Positions 25,301 to 34,641 of a DNA stretch of 64,000 nt are shown here, piece after piece. A model generated the notes under the pieces. The model was not told the DNA's origin. It made no database searches and saw only the letters and a program-made list of their open reading frames with translations. This DNA comes from Hybos culiciformis (lineage: Eukaryota > Arthropoda > Insecta > Diptera > Hybotidae), in contig OZ023273.1 in NCBI GenBank assembly GCA_964007475.1, positions 4,688,176 through 4,752,175 on the forward strand, read 5' to 3'. The stretch's first letter is position 1, and the number at the start of each line of letters is the position of its first letter. The translations under genes were made by a program, and so were the position numbers.

Positions 25301-28300
25301 AAAAAATAATTCCTTTATAAATTTAACGTAAAAAATTGTTTTGTTTTTTAATTCTTTTAATTCCAATTTTAAATTTTAAAACTTTTCTTGTAATCAGTAT
25401 GAAAGATATGTACATGTATTTGCCAAAAATGTAACAACTTAATTTTTTTTTAAAACTTATTTTTGTAATACTTATTTGGTGAAACTATTTAGTTCTTATA
25501 TTTACGAAATGGACACACATAATACATTAAGTATTAACAAATAGAATGTTGAGATTGTTATTCAAACAGAAAACAAAAAAACATTACAAAAAACATATGT
25601 TTAATTAATTATAACACATATACTTGTTAATAAATATCCACATAACTTATTTTATTTTTGAATTTATTTAGAAAAAATATTCCTTGATAATATATTTATC
25701 TAATACCTTCACCCCTGGTCAAAATTTAAATAAATTTTTAGAGTTCATAATAATAAAATTTTTCTCAAATCAATTTTAATCATTATTTTGGTTGCTATTA
25801 ATTTTTCAAAAAAATTTCTCTTCACTATCCCAAATGTTCATAACCTAAATATGTATATGACAATGATAATTCATAATAATAATTAAAATTTTAATAACAG
25901 TATGAATTTTTCATTAACATATTGTTCTTTTTGTTGATTATTACGACGACAACACATGCAAAAAATAACATAAAAAAGTACAATTCGTACATATTTATTT
26001 AGATTTAAAGCACACAATTATTTACATATATTTTATATTTTCTTTCTATTTTTTTTTTTCATTTTTTCAGATCAAACATTAGCCACTAAATGTTATCGTT
26101 GTCAAGTAGGGCGAAATTCGTATCGAATTGACAATATGACTATTGTACCACAATTGTGTTCAAAATTTGAAGAAACTTGGGATTTTGTCGTCGAATGTCC
26201 ATTTTCAACAATGTGCTTGAAGAAAGTTCATAAATTGGTGTTAAATGGAGAAACGATTGAAACTGTTGAAAGAGATTGTGCAAATCAAAAATACAAGGAT
26301 CAAGTAAAAATTCGCACAGTGTAAATTAAAATTTTTTTGGCAAATAATTTAATTATATTTTTAAGGTTTTTCGCAAAGGTAGTTGGCGAGAAGAACACAG
26401 AATAGAAGAGCCATATGAAGAAGGCTGCGAAGACGTTTATACACCAGAAACAGGTACTACAACTACATATTGTCACTGCAGAGGGAAATATTGTAATTCG
26501 GCAACAAAATCACAAGAATCTAGTGGATTACATACGGATGCGATGGCTGTTATTTTTGTATTTAATGCTATGAAATATCTAAATAGCGGACTAGCACAAT
26601 ATTAATTTTTTTTTTGCTAGATAGAATTTTTCAATAAAATAATGTTTTACTTAATATTCTTTAAAATTATATAGGCAGACTAAGGTGTAATTATGGCATA
26701 TGCATGTAGGTATATAAATGTTAATGTAAACAAAATTGAATGAAGCAAGTCACTGAAAAGAATGTTATGTTCTAATTTTTAGATTGATAATGAATTTGAT
26801 ATTATATTTTGTTATTATTTGATTCTACAAGGATTTAATTCTAATAAAAATTAAGAGCATAACAATTACGACTGCATAGACTTTAAATGCCACATGATAT
26901 TTTCTCTCATTGTCGTTAGTTAAATTACTTTCTTTTTACTATTTTTAAATTTATGTGATATCATATTAAAAAATATTAAAATAATTTGTTATAATAAAAA
27001 AATTTATTAGTAAATTTATAAAAAAAAACTTTATTATATTACGCTTGACATAACTAATGAAGTTGTAATGTGAAATGTACGAAAACACAGCTTTTATTTG
27101 ACCCTTGCATCATTAACAACTTCAAATTTTGTTTAAACCTTATTACTAGCAATTCCGAGACTAATACTCCTGACTAATTACAAGAATTTTCAATGATCAA
27201 CGATTTGATGTCAATATCGTAAAATAAATCTAAGTTTTACAGATTTTATGAAATTATGATTTTTTTTTTCGATATACATACATATTACAAATAAAACTTT
27301 ATTATTCTGTGTTTCCAATATGAGAAATGGATCTCATCTCAAATCATTACATAATTAAACGAAGTAAAAGAACATAAATTTAAGGTAAGTATTTTGGTAG
27401 TAAGTAATTTTAAAGATTTTACGTTAGTCAAAAATTAAAAAAAAAAAACAAAAAACATTAAAGGAAAATACAATGCGAATGTGATGTAACTTAACTAAAG
27501 GTAATATAAAATTAGATTAAGATAGATCGTATAGCGCCCTACACTTTTCATTGTTTACAAAGCTAAAACCATATTAAGAGATCATCTAAACTTCTAAACA
27601 AAAGTATATTACCACTTCAAACAATTTTTTATAATAAGAATCTCATACTTTTACGTCATTGTCTATGTTGTTTCTATTTGGAAAAATGTTAAAATATAGA
27701 AACGTTTGATATTTTGAATTCACAATTTAAATTGATTGTTTAGAATAATTATAACGATATAACAAAAATTAATGTTCATACTTACAATTCCATCATTTTC
27801 AACTAAACAAAGGAATACGACATCTTCTCTTAATAATCGTATTGCATCATGAAGTGGATATTTTGTTTTACTTTTTAACATTTTATAAAGCAATGGTCCA
27901 CTCATATGCTCAAAATCTTGTGGAGTAAGATCTTCCCATTGGCTTGAAATTAAACCAGAACAATATTCTAATAGACTTAATGCACCAACTTCTTCCGCAA
28001 CACAATAAAACCGAACACATGAACGAACTCCAACTGATGCAACTAAAGCCCGCTCACAGAGGCCCAATAAGCCGGGCAGCTTAAATTTATGAGCAGCCTT
28101 TAGTAATCCCAAAGCTAAAGTATCATGTTGCAAATCAACAACATCTGTATAAATCCATCGAAGTAAAGCAAATCCGATATCTGAATCTAAATCAGACCAA
28201 TCTAATTCATCTTTGTCGGCTAAAATTTCTTCCCGCCATTCTTCAGAACGAGCATTGAGAACAAATTTATGAGCCGGTATTGTTTTATTATCTCGAAATC

Positions 28301-29516
28301 TGATTATTATGTCCGAATATGTTTTCCTACCGTATAAAGTAGCAACCGTCATAACTAATCGCGACACAAAACTACTAAATTCACCAGTATCAGATTCAGC
28401 TGATGTAGCTGCAGCTTTATTGTATTTACGTTCCAAGTCAGCATATCCGCGTTGCAATTTAGTATATTCTTCTTTTAAAAGTTTCAAATGTTTTTCCAAT
28501 TTTTCCGAATCAGTTGAAGCTAAAAACATAAATATAATAATAAGTAGGTATATTAAAATGTATGACTAATTATTTTAAATAAAACTTTTGAGAAAACAGA
28601 AAATATACTAAATATAGGTAATAATTATTTAAGATTCTAAATTCTTAGTGTGACGTGATTTAAAAATGAATTAGACCAAAACAATTTATTAAGTAGGCGG
28701 AACTTATGATCAAGTTTTGCTAAAATCTTTGGAAAAGGAAAATACAAATACCAAATTATATTTCTACAATTTTTTGTGTTTGAGTTCGAGTAAGTCAATT
28801 CAGTTTTTGTGCAGATCTTTGACAAGCCTGTAAGAACATACATTACTCTTATCTATTTATAGGTATAACATACCTACCTATAATATCGGAAGTCAAAAAT
28901 TAAAAAAAATCAGTTAAGTAATTGCTTTCGGTTTCGGAAATTCACTAAATTTTCTAGTTAATGATGATTTGGTACATTTCGCTTATTGCAATGATCTTAA
29001 CTTGACCTCTTAATTGAGCACAGTGATATTTTCAATATATTTAACTAATGATGCTATAAAATGATTCTCGGATATTAGGCATATTTTCTTCCTAGTCTAT
29101 AATTTTAAGTATTTTCCTTAAAAGTGTTGCATTTTAATCTAGATGGGTATCTATCTTTCTATCTATAACCAATTTATTGTAATTCCCCTGGAATTTCTGT
29201 AATACCTACTGGAAGAAGACATTACCTAGTCTCCTCTGTTATCTAGGTTTGATAAGTAAATGCTGGTTGTTCCATTTAGTGAAGAATCTAACACTATCCA
29301 ATTAAAAACTTAAAATTTTAATATTATCAATTAACTTTAAAATAAACAAATTAATTAAATTTGAAAATCTGACAAAAAAAAAAATAGAGAAAATAAAAAA
29401 GTTACGCGTTACGCCCCTTTGGTTTTGGAATCTTTATTATTATAGATATAGAATGCGAAAATTCCGAAAAAGAAAATAAATAAAAAAATATACTTTTCTT
29501 ATAAACACTTACACAT
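9205..29516 (-). CDS. ANKFY1: Rabankyrin-5 / ANKFY1: BTB, ankyrin-repeat and FYVE endosomal Rab5 effector
   Basis: Exons in transcript order are 29516-29513 (ATG plus one base), 28519-27786, 12291-12157, 12097-12003, 11846-9537 and 9334-9205. All junctions are GT-AG with consistent phase, giving 1,135 aa, close to the roughly 1,170 aa of the vertebrate protein. An N-terminal coiled coil (SEKLEKHLKLLKEEYTKL) is followed by BTB (TYSDIIIRF, AHKFVLNARSEEW), BACK-like helices, about 20 ankyrin repeats (for example TPLHLCCQWGLTKVL, NALHISVREGHL) and a C-terminal FYVE zinc finger. The FYVE signature MRKHHCRHCGR (residues 1088-1098) is split by the last intron, and the protein ends KPVRVCNICFG plus a short tail. 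Known role of the family: it binds PI3P and Rab5 on early endosomes and promotes macropinocytosis and endosome fusion. The ATG exon is inferred. The third intron is 15.5 kb and hosts another gene. Confidence 0.93.
16326..16350. repeat. (AT)n microsatellite
   Basis: About 12 uninterrupted TA/AT dinucleotide units inside the long ANKFY1 intron, just upstream of the nested gene's first exon. Confidence 0.9.
16455..26605 (+). CDS. Ly6/uPAR (three-finger) secreted or GPI-anchored protein, nested in an ANKFY1 intron
   Basis: Exons are 16455-16545 (donor GTTGGT), 26071-26303 (TTTTTTCAG/GTAAAA) and 26366-26605 (TTTTTAAG, stop TAA), giving 187 aa. Exon 1 encodes a signal peptide. The first ATG follows an in-frame stop, but an internal Met at 16497 (MIKLPIIVILVLHLFLG) makes a more typical signal sequence and may be the real start. 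The mature part begins DQTLATKCYRCQVG. It has ten cysteines in the Ly6 order: CxxC, C, CPFSTMC, C, C, CHC, and the closing CN (GKYCNSA). The last 30 residues contain a weakly hydrophobic stretch (AMAVIFVFNAMKYL) followed by a short polar tail. That could be a GPI-attachment signal, though a weak one. Insect members act in septate junctions, neuronal excitability or receptor trafficking; I cannot assign which. The 9.5-kb first intron rests on phase agreement and needs RNA support. Confidence 0.82.
16781..16823. repeat. 23-bp tandem duplication
   Basis: TTTGTTTTGAATTGGGCAAG occurs twice, offset by 23 bp, in the first intron of the nested Ly6 gene. Confidence 0.85.
18749..18874 (+). CDS. 41-aa ORF of unknown nature in intronic DNA
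   Basis: ATG to TAA reads MSKKIYCSINGLELRADSEF and continues for another 21 residues. It stands out because the stretch uses more G and C (GGG CTT GAG, GCC GAC AGC GAG, ACG CTC AAG) than anything within several kb, and the composition is that of a soluble folded peptide. A possible splice acceptor (TTTTTAAG) precedes it. It may be an unassigned exon of a nested transcript, a relic of a retrocopy, or chance. I recognise no family. Confidence 0.3.
   Translation: MSKKIYCSINGLELRADSEFNKAGELLKITLKRAKNEDKVL
21300..22407. repeat. Inverted duplication: 155-bp arms, ~800-bp spacer, carrying exon-like sequence
   Basis: Arm 21300-21454 is the reverse complement of 22253-22407 with only a few mismatches (about 97% by eye). 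Within each arm, read toward the left end or toward the right end respectively, a TTTGTCAG acceptor precedes about 70 bp encoding SGECKEIDDLDRQIYNLLKE (left) or SGECKEIYDLDRKIYNLLKE (right), then a GTATAC/GTATAT donor-like site. Base changes between the arms leave the frame open. Transcribed as intron RNA it would fold into a long hairpin. Confidence 0.85.
21466..21750 (+). pseudogene. Exon-like fragments between the inverted arms, unrecognised
   Basis: The spacer of the inverted duplication is open in one plus-strand frame: YDKSYAPSELLKLDRQLYKI and on to RNHVQ. This resembles the arm peptide (DLDRQIYNLLKEH), so it may be a diverged paralogue. A second short open piece (about 21692-21749, NEEAFELLHNRRMKCIKR, then a stop) follows a TTTATAG acceptor. 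Together they look like remnants or poorly resolved exons of a small gene family, but no signal peptide or complete model could be built. Confidence 0.3.
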
Positions 29517-30503
29517 TTTGCCTGAATTCTTGCACTAATTTTCAGGAAAATTATTTATTTATTTATTAGGGAGGTAAATAAATTTTTACTAAAAATAAAA
29601 AATTCCAAATTTTCCAATATAATTTTACTAAATACAAATTTTTTTTCAAGGGTGCCAGATTGTATTAAAAAAGAGAATATTTTTTTTCTTTTGGCTACAC
29701 AATATAACATAATTATTTTGCAAGTAAATGAAAAAGTTGTGTTGGAAATTAGAAATGTTAATAAGAATAAATCGAACTTTAATCGGAAACTGGATTTCAT
29801 TCATTTAGTTGATTGTCGCAAATAAGGTATTAATTTGGAAAACTTCAATTTTAAAATGCATTTAAGTTTTTACATAATGATGTTTGGCCACTCTAAAATC
29901 TAAAAACAATTAAGTTGTCAAAATCAGCTGATCAAAACACTGGGTTACAAAAGATTTTCAATTAATCAAAAAAATAATTGACTGAAGTTTGTAAAGCATG
30001 ATTGTTGTTGCCACAATTGGATTGTGTTGTGCAAGTGCAGTAATCGAAATGAAATAAGATGAAAAAGTAAGCCAAATGTGCCATTTACCTGTCACAATGA
30101 CAATCGAGAATCTGGAGTTGAACTGCCAAAAATCGATCGATAATTGTCAGAAAATGTGACAATTGTTAGCAATTTTATTTATTTCTTTTTAATAATTTTT
30201 CAAAATATGTCGCCGCCAAATCTTTATTTCATATGTTTTGGATTTCTATAATGAAGGATTATCTTTTTACCAGTGTAAACTTACTGTAAATGTCATTGTC
30301 AACAATATTATCACGTGTGCTTTGTTTATATTTTTATTTTATTTATTTATAAATATTTCGTCGAACGGTCGAACGTCGAACGAAATCAAGAAGATCAAGA
30401 ACAAGAAGAATTCAAGAAGACGAGATTAAGTTCTTTGAATTTTATTTTTTGATACGATCATAATTTGAAAGATTTTATAAAAGAGATAAAACCTTGAAGA
30501 GAA
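29517..30503. promoter_or_regulatory. Shared divergent promoter region, ANKFY1 (-) and BUD23 (+)
   Basis: The two start codons face away from each other across 987 bp with no other gene between them. The interval contains a CAGCTG E-box (about 29924), AATCGATCGATAATTG (about 30131, overlapping a DREF-type ATCGAT motif) and a GTCGAACG-rich stretch (about 30360-30385) that is probably BUD23 5' UTR. Head-to-head spacing of two housekeeping genes is typical of a bidirectional promoter. Transcription starts cannot be placed from the sequence. Confidence 0.55.
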
Positions 30504-32591
30504 ATGGCGAAAAGACCTGAACATATGGCACCTCCGGAAATCGTACGTATATTCTGCGCCTTAATTGTTTTGTTTGTTAGTTGACTTAGTTCTATTTAAA
30601 ACTGTGAGAAAAATACCGACCTATATAAAAAAGTATAAAAAAACATTATTAATTTTTTTTCAGTATTACAATGAACAGGAAGCAAAAAAATATTCGACAA
30701 AGTAAGTTTGATTTTGATAAGATGACTACTAGAACGATTATAATAGCAATAAGGAAATATTTACCCTCAACAAATTCGTAAACGGAATTCGAGTCAAAAT
30801 CGCACACATATTAAGTACCTAGGTATATAACTACCTATCTATTCAATTAGTTAAAGTATTACCTAGTTTGCATGGAGAGTTGAAACCGGGTTCAACTACG
30901 GTTCAACTACATGTAAACGGTGGTAGAGTTAACATGGGTTAACCTGACTCAACCCAAGAAATTCGCTCGGTTAAATTAACTCTATCCATGTAAACGGTTA
31001 ACCCGGTTAAAAATAAGCAACAGCAGTTTCTTTTGTTTCTTTTTTGCATATGATCTTGTCATTTTCAAACTTAATTCAACCACAGTTCAACCACATGCTT
31101 TTCGTCTGCATCATGTAAACACTTGACCTCTTTTCAACCACATTTCGACTCAACCACGGTTTGATAGTCCAACCGTGGTAAACTAGGTATATTTCGGTTT
31201 TTTTGTGTCACATCTCTTGAGGATCGCAATTCACTAAAACTTCAAAGTTATCCACTTCGAAAAAAATGATGATTGGAACCACTTCGAAAAATTTATACCT
31301 TACATAACTTTCGTTATACCTTACATAACTTTCGTTCATAGAAGTTCAAATAACTGATGTAAAACGAATAGCGAACTATTAAACAAAAACTGATAAAAAA
31401 GTCTACGAAATAATACATAATTATGTATGTATAACCTTTTCTTATTTACTAACTTTAAATGGCTTTTTGGAGTTTAAATCCATTTATAAAAAAATTTTTT
31501 TTTTAAAAAAATTATTCGGGTCTTCAATTTAATATGCTTTGCCAATAATTTTTAAAATTAAGAATAAGTCTAAATTTCATTAATGTAACTTTAAGAATTA
31601 AAAATATCGAATAAAATCTTTCATTTCAATTAATTTAATTTTAAAAACTACTTTATCACGAGTATAATACATAAATACTTGTATCTTATTCTGAAGTAAA
31701 TTGCTCCGATTGTTCCAACTCTATATTTGCAATTGGCGTTAAAAAAAAATTGTTTTCAAATTTTAATTTTCAGTACTCGAATAATTGAAATCCAAGTTGA
31801 AATGGCAGAACGAGCTTTAGAACTTTTAGCATTGCCAGAGGATGAGTCTTATTTGATTTTAGATATTGGCTGTGGTTCTGGACTATCAGGAAATGTTTTA
31901 GAAGAATCTGATCATTTTTGGATTGGAGTCGATATATCACAAAGTATGTTAGAAATCGCAAAAGAACGTGAAGTCGAAGGAGATTTAATTTTAGGAGATA
32001 TGGGACAAGGAATGCCATTCAAAGCTGGTTCCTTTGATGGTGCAATATCAATATCAGCATTGCAGTGGCTTTGTAATGCTGACAAAACCAGTCATAATCC
32101 ACAAAGAAGGCTTTACACATTTTTTAGCTCATTATTTGCCTGTTTAACTCGGAGTGCTAGAGCAGTTTTTCAATTTTATCCAGAAAATCCTGATCAAATC
32201 GATATGATCACTAGTCAAGCTCTAAAAGCCGGTTTTAATGGTGGATTAGTTATTGATTATCCAAATTCAGCAAAAGCTAAAAAATATTTTCTTGTTTTAA
32301 TGACTGGTGGTGCAGCTCCATTACCTAAAGGCTTGGGTAAAACAAAAATTGTTGAAAATCTTTTGACCTCAATAATTGAAAAAAAAAAAACATTTCTTTT
32401 TAGGTGATTCAGTTGAAGATCGTAAAATCGAATACACGAAAAAGCGTGAAATGATAAAAGCAGCACGCGGTAAGCCATTAAAAAAATCAAGAGATTGGAT
32501 TTTGCAAAAAAAGGAACGAAGACGTAAACAAGGAAAAGAAACTAGACCTGATACCAAATATACCGGAAGAAAAAGAACAGAAAAGTTTTAA
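30504..32591 (+). CDS. BUD23: BUD23 / WBSCR22: 18S rRNA (guanine-N7) methyltransferase
   Basis: Exons are 30504-30542, 30664-30701, 31774-32336 and 32404-32591. All introns are GT-AG with matching phase, giving 275 aa (human about 281). The start [12 protein letters not shown] matches the conserved family N-terminus. [20 protein letters not shown] leads into a Rossmann-like SAM-binding domain with motif [13 protein letters not shown] (residues 54-65), the acidic GVDIS, and [15 protein letters not shown]. The C-terminus is the basic WBS-type tail ([20 protein letters not shown] and a K/R-rich end), which carries nuclear/nucleolar targeting. Known role: N7-methylation of one guanosine in 18S rRNA, acting with Trmt112, and export of the small ribosomal subunit. 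It is divergent from ANKFY1. Intron 2 (1.07 kb) contains a MITE-like element. Confidence 0.95.
30861..31188. mobile_element. MITE-like element in BUD23 intron 2
   Basis: The ends are inverted (ACCTAGTTT... and ...AAACTAGGT), flanked by a TA dinucleotide on both sides. The inside is much richer in G and C than its surroundings and built from repeated GGTTCAACTAC / GTGGTTGA-type words and three copies of CATGTAAAC. It has no coding capacity. The class is unclear; the TA flanks would fit a Tc1/mariner-type or similar MITE. Confidence 0.6.
31293..31336. repeat. 21-bp tandem duplication
   Basis: TTATACCTTACATAACTTTC occurs twice back to back in BUD23 intron 2. It is next to a second small duplication of CCACTTCGAAAAA. 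Confidence 0.85.
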
Positions 32592-32632
32592 TTTTTTAAA
32601 TAGTTTTTATTTTTTTTGTCTAATTGATTGAA

Positions 32633-32638
32633 AATAAA
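32633..32638 (+). terminator. Poly(A) signal AATAAA of BUD23
   Basis: A canonical AATAAA lies 42 nt after the TAA stop, a normal distance for a short housekeeping 3' UTR. Confidence 0.6.
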
Positions 32639-34392
32639 ACTGATGGAACAGATAGATTCAACTCGCATTTTCTTCTCAAATTAAACAAAAGTAATTTTGT
32701 CAACCATATTTCTTTACCTTGCTTCCAAGTATCCTAAAGATTTTTTTTTTAACAATTAAAAACATTTTAGTTTTTAGCATTATTATGTTTATTTTTATTA
32801 ATATTAATAATTTAAAGCTTTCTTGAAATAGGTATATATAAATTTTATTAATAAATAATTTTTGATGTATATTTGGATTAAATAACGAATTGAAATTTTA
32901 TTTTTAATTAAATTTATTACATAAAAATATTAAAATAAATTCTTAATTTTTTTTACAATAAATATTGATATCAGAGAGAAAATTGAAAAAATTTAAAAAT
33001 TTAGCAGCCTTCAATAACATGAACAAAAAATATATATTTTGTATTCAATGTGATTTAAATTTAATTATGTTCATGTTAATCGATTAATTCATGATTGTGT
33101 ATTTACAATCTGCAATTTTTAACTAATTTCAAAAAGTTACAAAAGCTGTCGCTAACTATTTCATTAGCAGAAAAGTAAACTTTTAACACCTATGTTTAAA
33201 TATTATTGCATTAAGATAAAATTATAATTAAAATAATATTTTTCAACATTTCTCTCAATCTTTTTTATAATATTTTTACTTCAACAATTTTTTCGTTGTT
33301 TCCTTTTTGTATTGAAAACCATTAATTTAATTTTATTTATTTTTTTTTTGTAAGAGAAAAATTTTAAATTGGTCTTATTACCGTATTTAAATTTTCAAAA
33401 AAATTTCTAATTTTTAATAATTGATAATATTTTTTTTTTAAATTTCAAATGGTCCCCTAAATATATTTTTTAGGAATTCTGCATGTAATGAACGCTAAAT
33501 TTTTTCGAATTCTCTTGTAATAATATAGTGTTAATGTAATTTTGTTTTTAATTCAATTTAATTTAAAGTATAGGGTGTAGTATAATAAATATCAATTTTT
33601 CCAGAATAAAAATTAATGCAAATAAAATTCTGGAGATTTCCTAGAAAATTAGCACTAAATTAAATGTTTACTACTGTTCCAGATCATACTTAAATTCTTT
33701 AAAACTATTACTAATTAATTTTTATTCAATTATATTTGATAGCTAATGCCTTTAAAAAAATTGTTTGGAATTTGGCTTCTGCAAAAAACTTCTGAACTAA
33801 TTGAAAAACTAAAAGAACAAATAAGTACTGCGATGTCAATAAATATATTAAGGGCGAACATCAGAAAATGCAAAATAACATATTTTTCTTATTGAGTTGA
33901 AATTCAGATTTCTTGAATTTAACATTAATTAAAACTTTGGTCAAATTTTTGGAAAGAATAAGAGAAGTTACGATCTTAAAAACATTAAAAGAATCTGTTT
34001 TTTATTTTGCTAAATTTTTAAAACAATAACTAAGAGTATTTATCTATTTATTGAAATTTTATTTAAAACTGTACATTCTTAACTACGGATGGATATGTTA
34101 TGAGTTATGAATGACATAAGAATTTAAAATATCTCATTATATTATATATTGTATAATCAAAAAGTAGAATTAACTTTAATTTTTTCTCTACTTATTTAGT
34201 TGAATATTTTGTAAATAAATTTATATTTTTTGTCTATTAATTCTTTTTTGAAATAACTTATTTTATTTACTTTATTACAATGTATTAATCCGATTAAACT
34301 TGTGTAATTTTTTATATTGATCATCTTAAGCTCTTAAAAACAGAAAAACTAACTAAACGAATTCTTGTACCTACGCCAAAATAAATATCGTC

Positions 34393-34641
34393 TGCTGAGA
34401 AATGAAACAACGTATAATGAAAAGTATAGTTTCGAGTAATTTGAATTTAAAGATTTGAAAATTAAAAAAAACGTATGAAAAAATATCAAGTAGCGTACAA
34501 TTTTCATCTAAAAAACACATTTTAATCAACATTAAGAATATTGCAAAGTAGTTGTACTTATAAAATCGAGTACGAGGAATCGAATGGTGCTATTGTCAAA
34601 TAATGACGTATAAATGTCATACGTTGTTTCATTTCTGAGCA
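34393..34641. mobile_element. MITE-like element, 249 bp, 23-bp TIRs
   Basis: The left end TGCTGAGAAATGAAACAACG (continuing TAT) is matched by the inverted right end with a single change (TGCTCAG...). No clear target-site duplication is visible, so the exact ends and superfamily stay open. No coding capacity. Confidence 0.75.

Larger units (their letters stand above)
12292..27785 (-). other. 15.5-kb ANKFY1 intron 3
   Basis: The donor is GTAAGT after codon 246 and the acceptor is TTTCAG before codon 247; both sides are phase 0. The protein aligns across the junction with no missing segment (ENDGI then LTEIVN), so no exon is lost. The intron is about 80% AT with poly-A/T and AT microsatellites. 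It carries a Ly6/uPAR gene on the plus strand, an inverted exon-like duplication (21300-22407) and a 41-codon ORF (18749). I see nothing else coding in 12.3-16.4 or 22.5-26.0 kb. Confidence 0.85.

Noticed and set aside
28309..28569. Plus-strand 86-aa ORF
   Set aside because: It is antisense to the BTB exon of ANKFY1.
31770..32557. Minus-strand ORFs across the BUD23 exons
   Set aside because: They are antisense shadows of the conserved methyltransferase exons.
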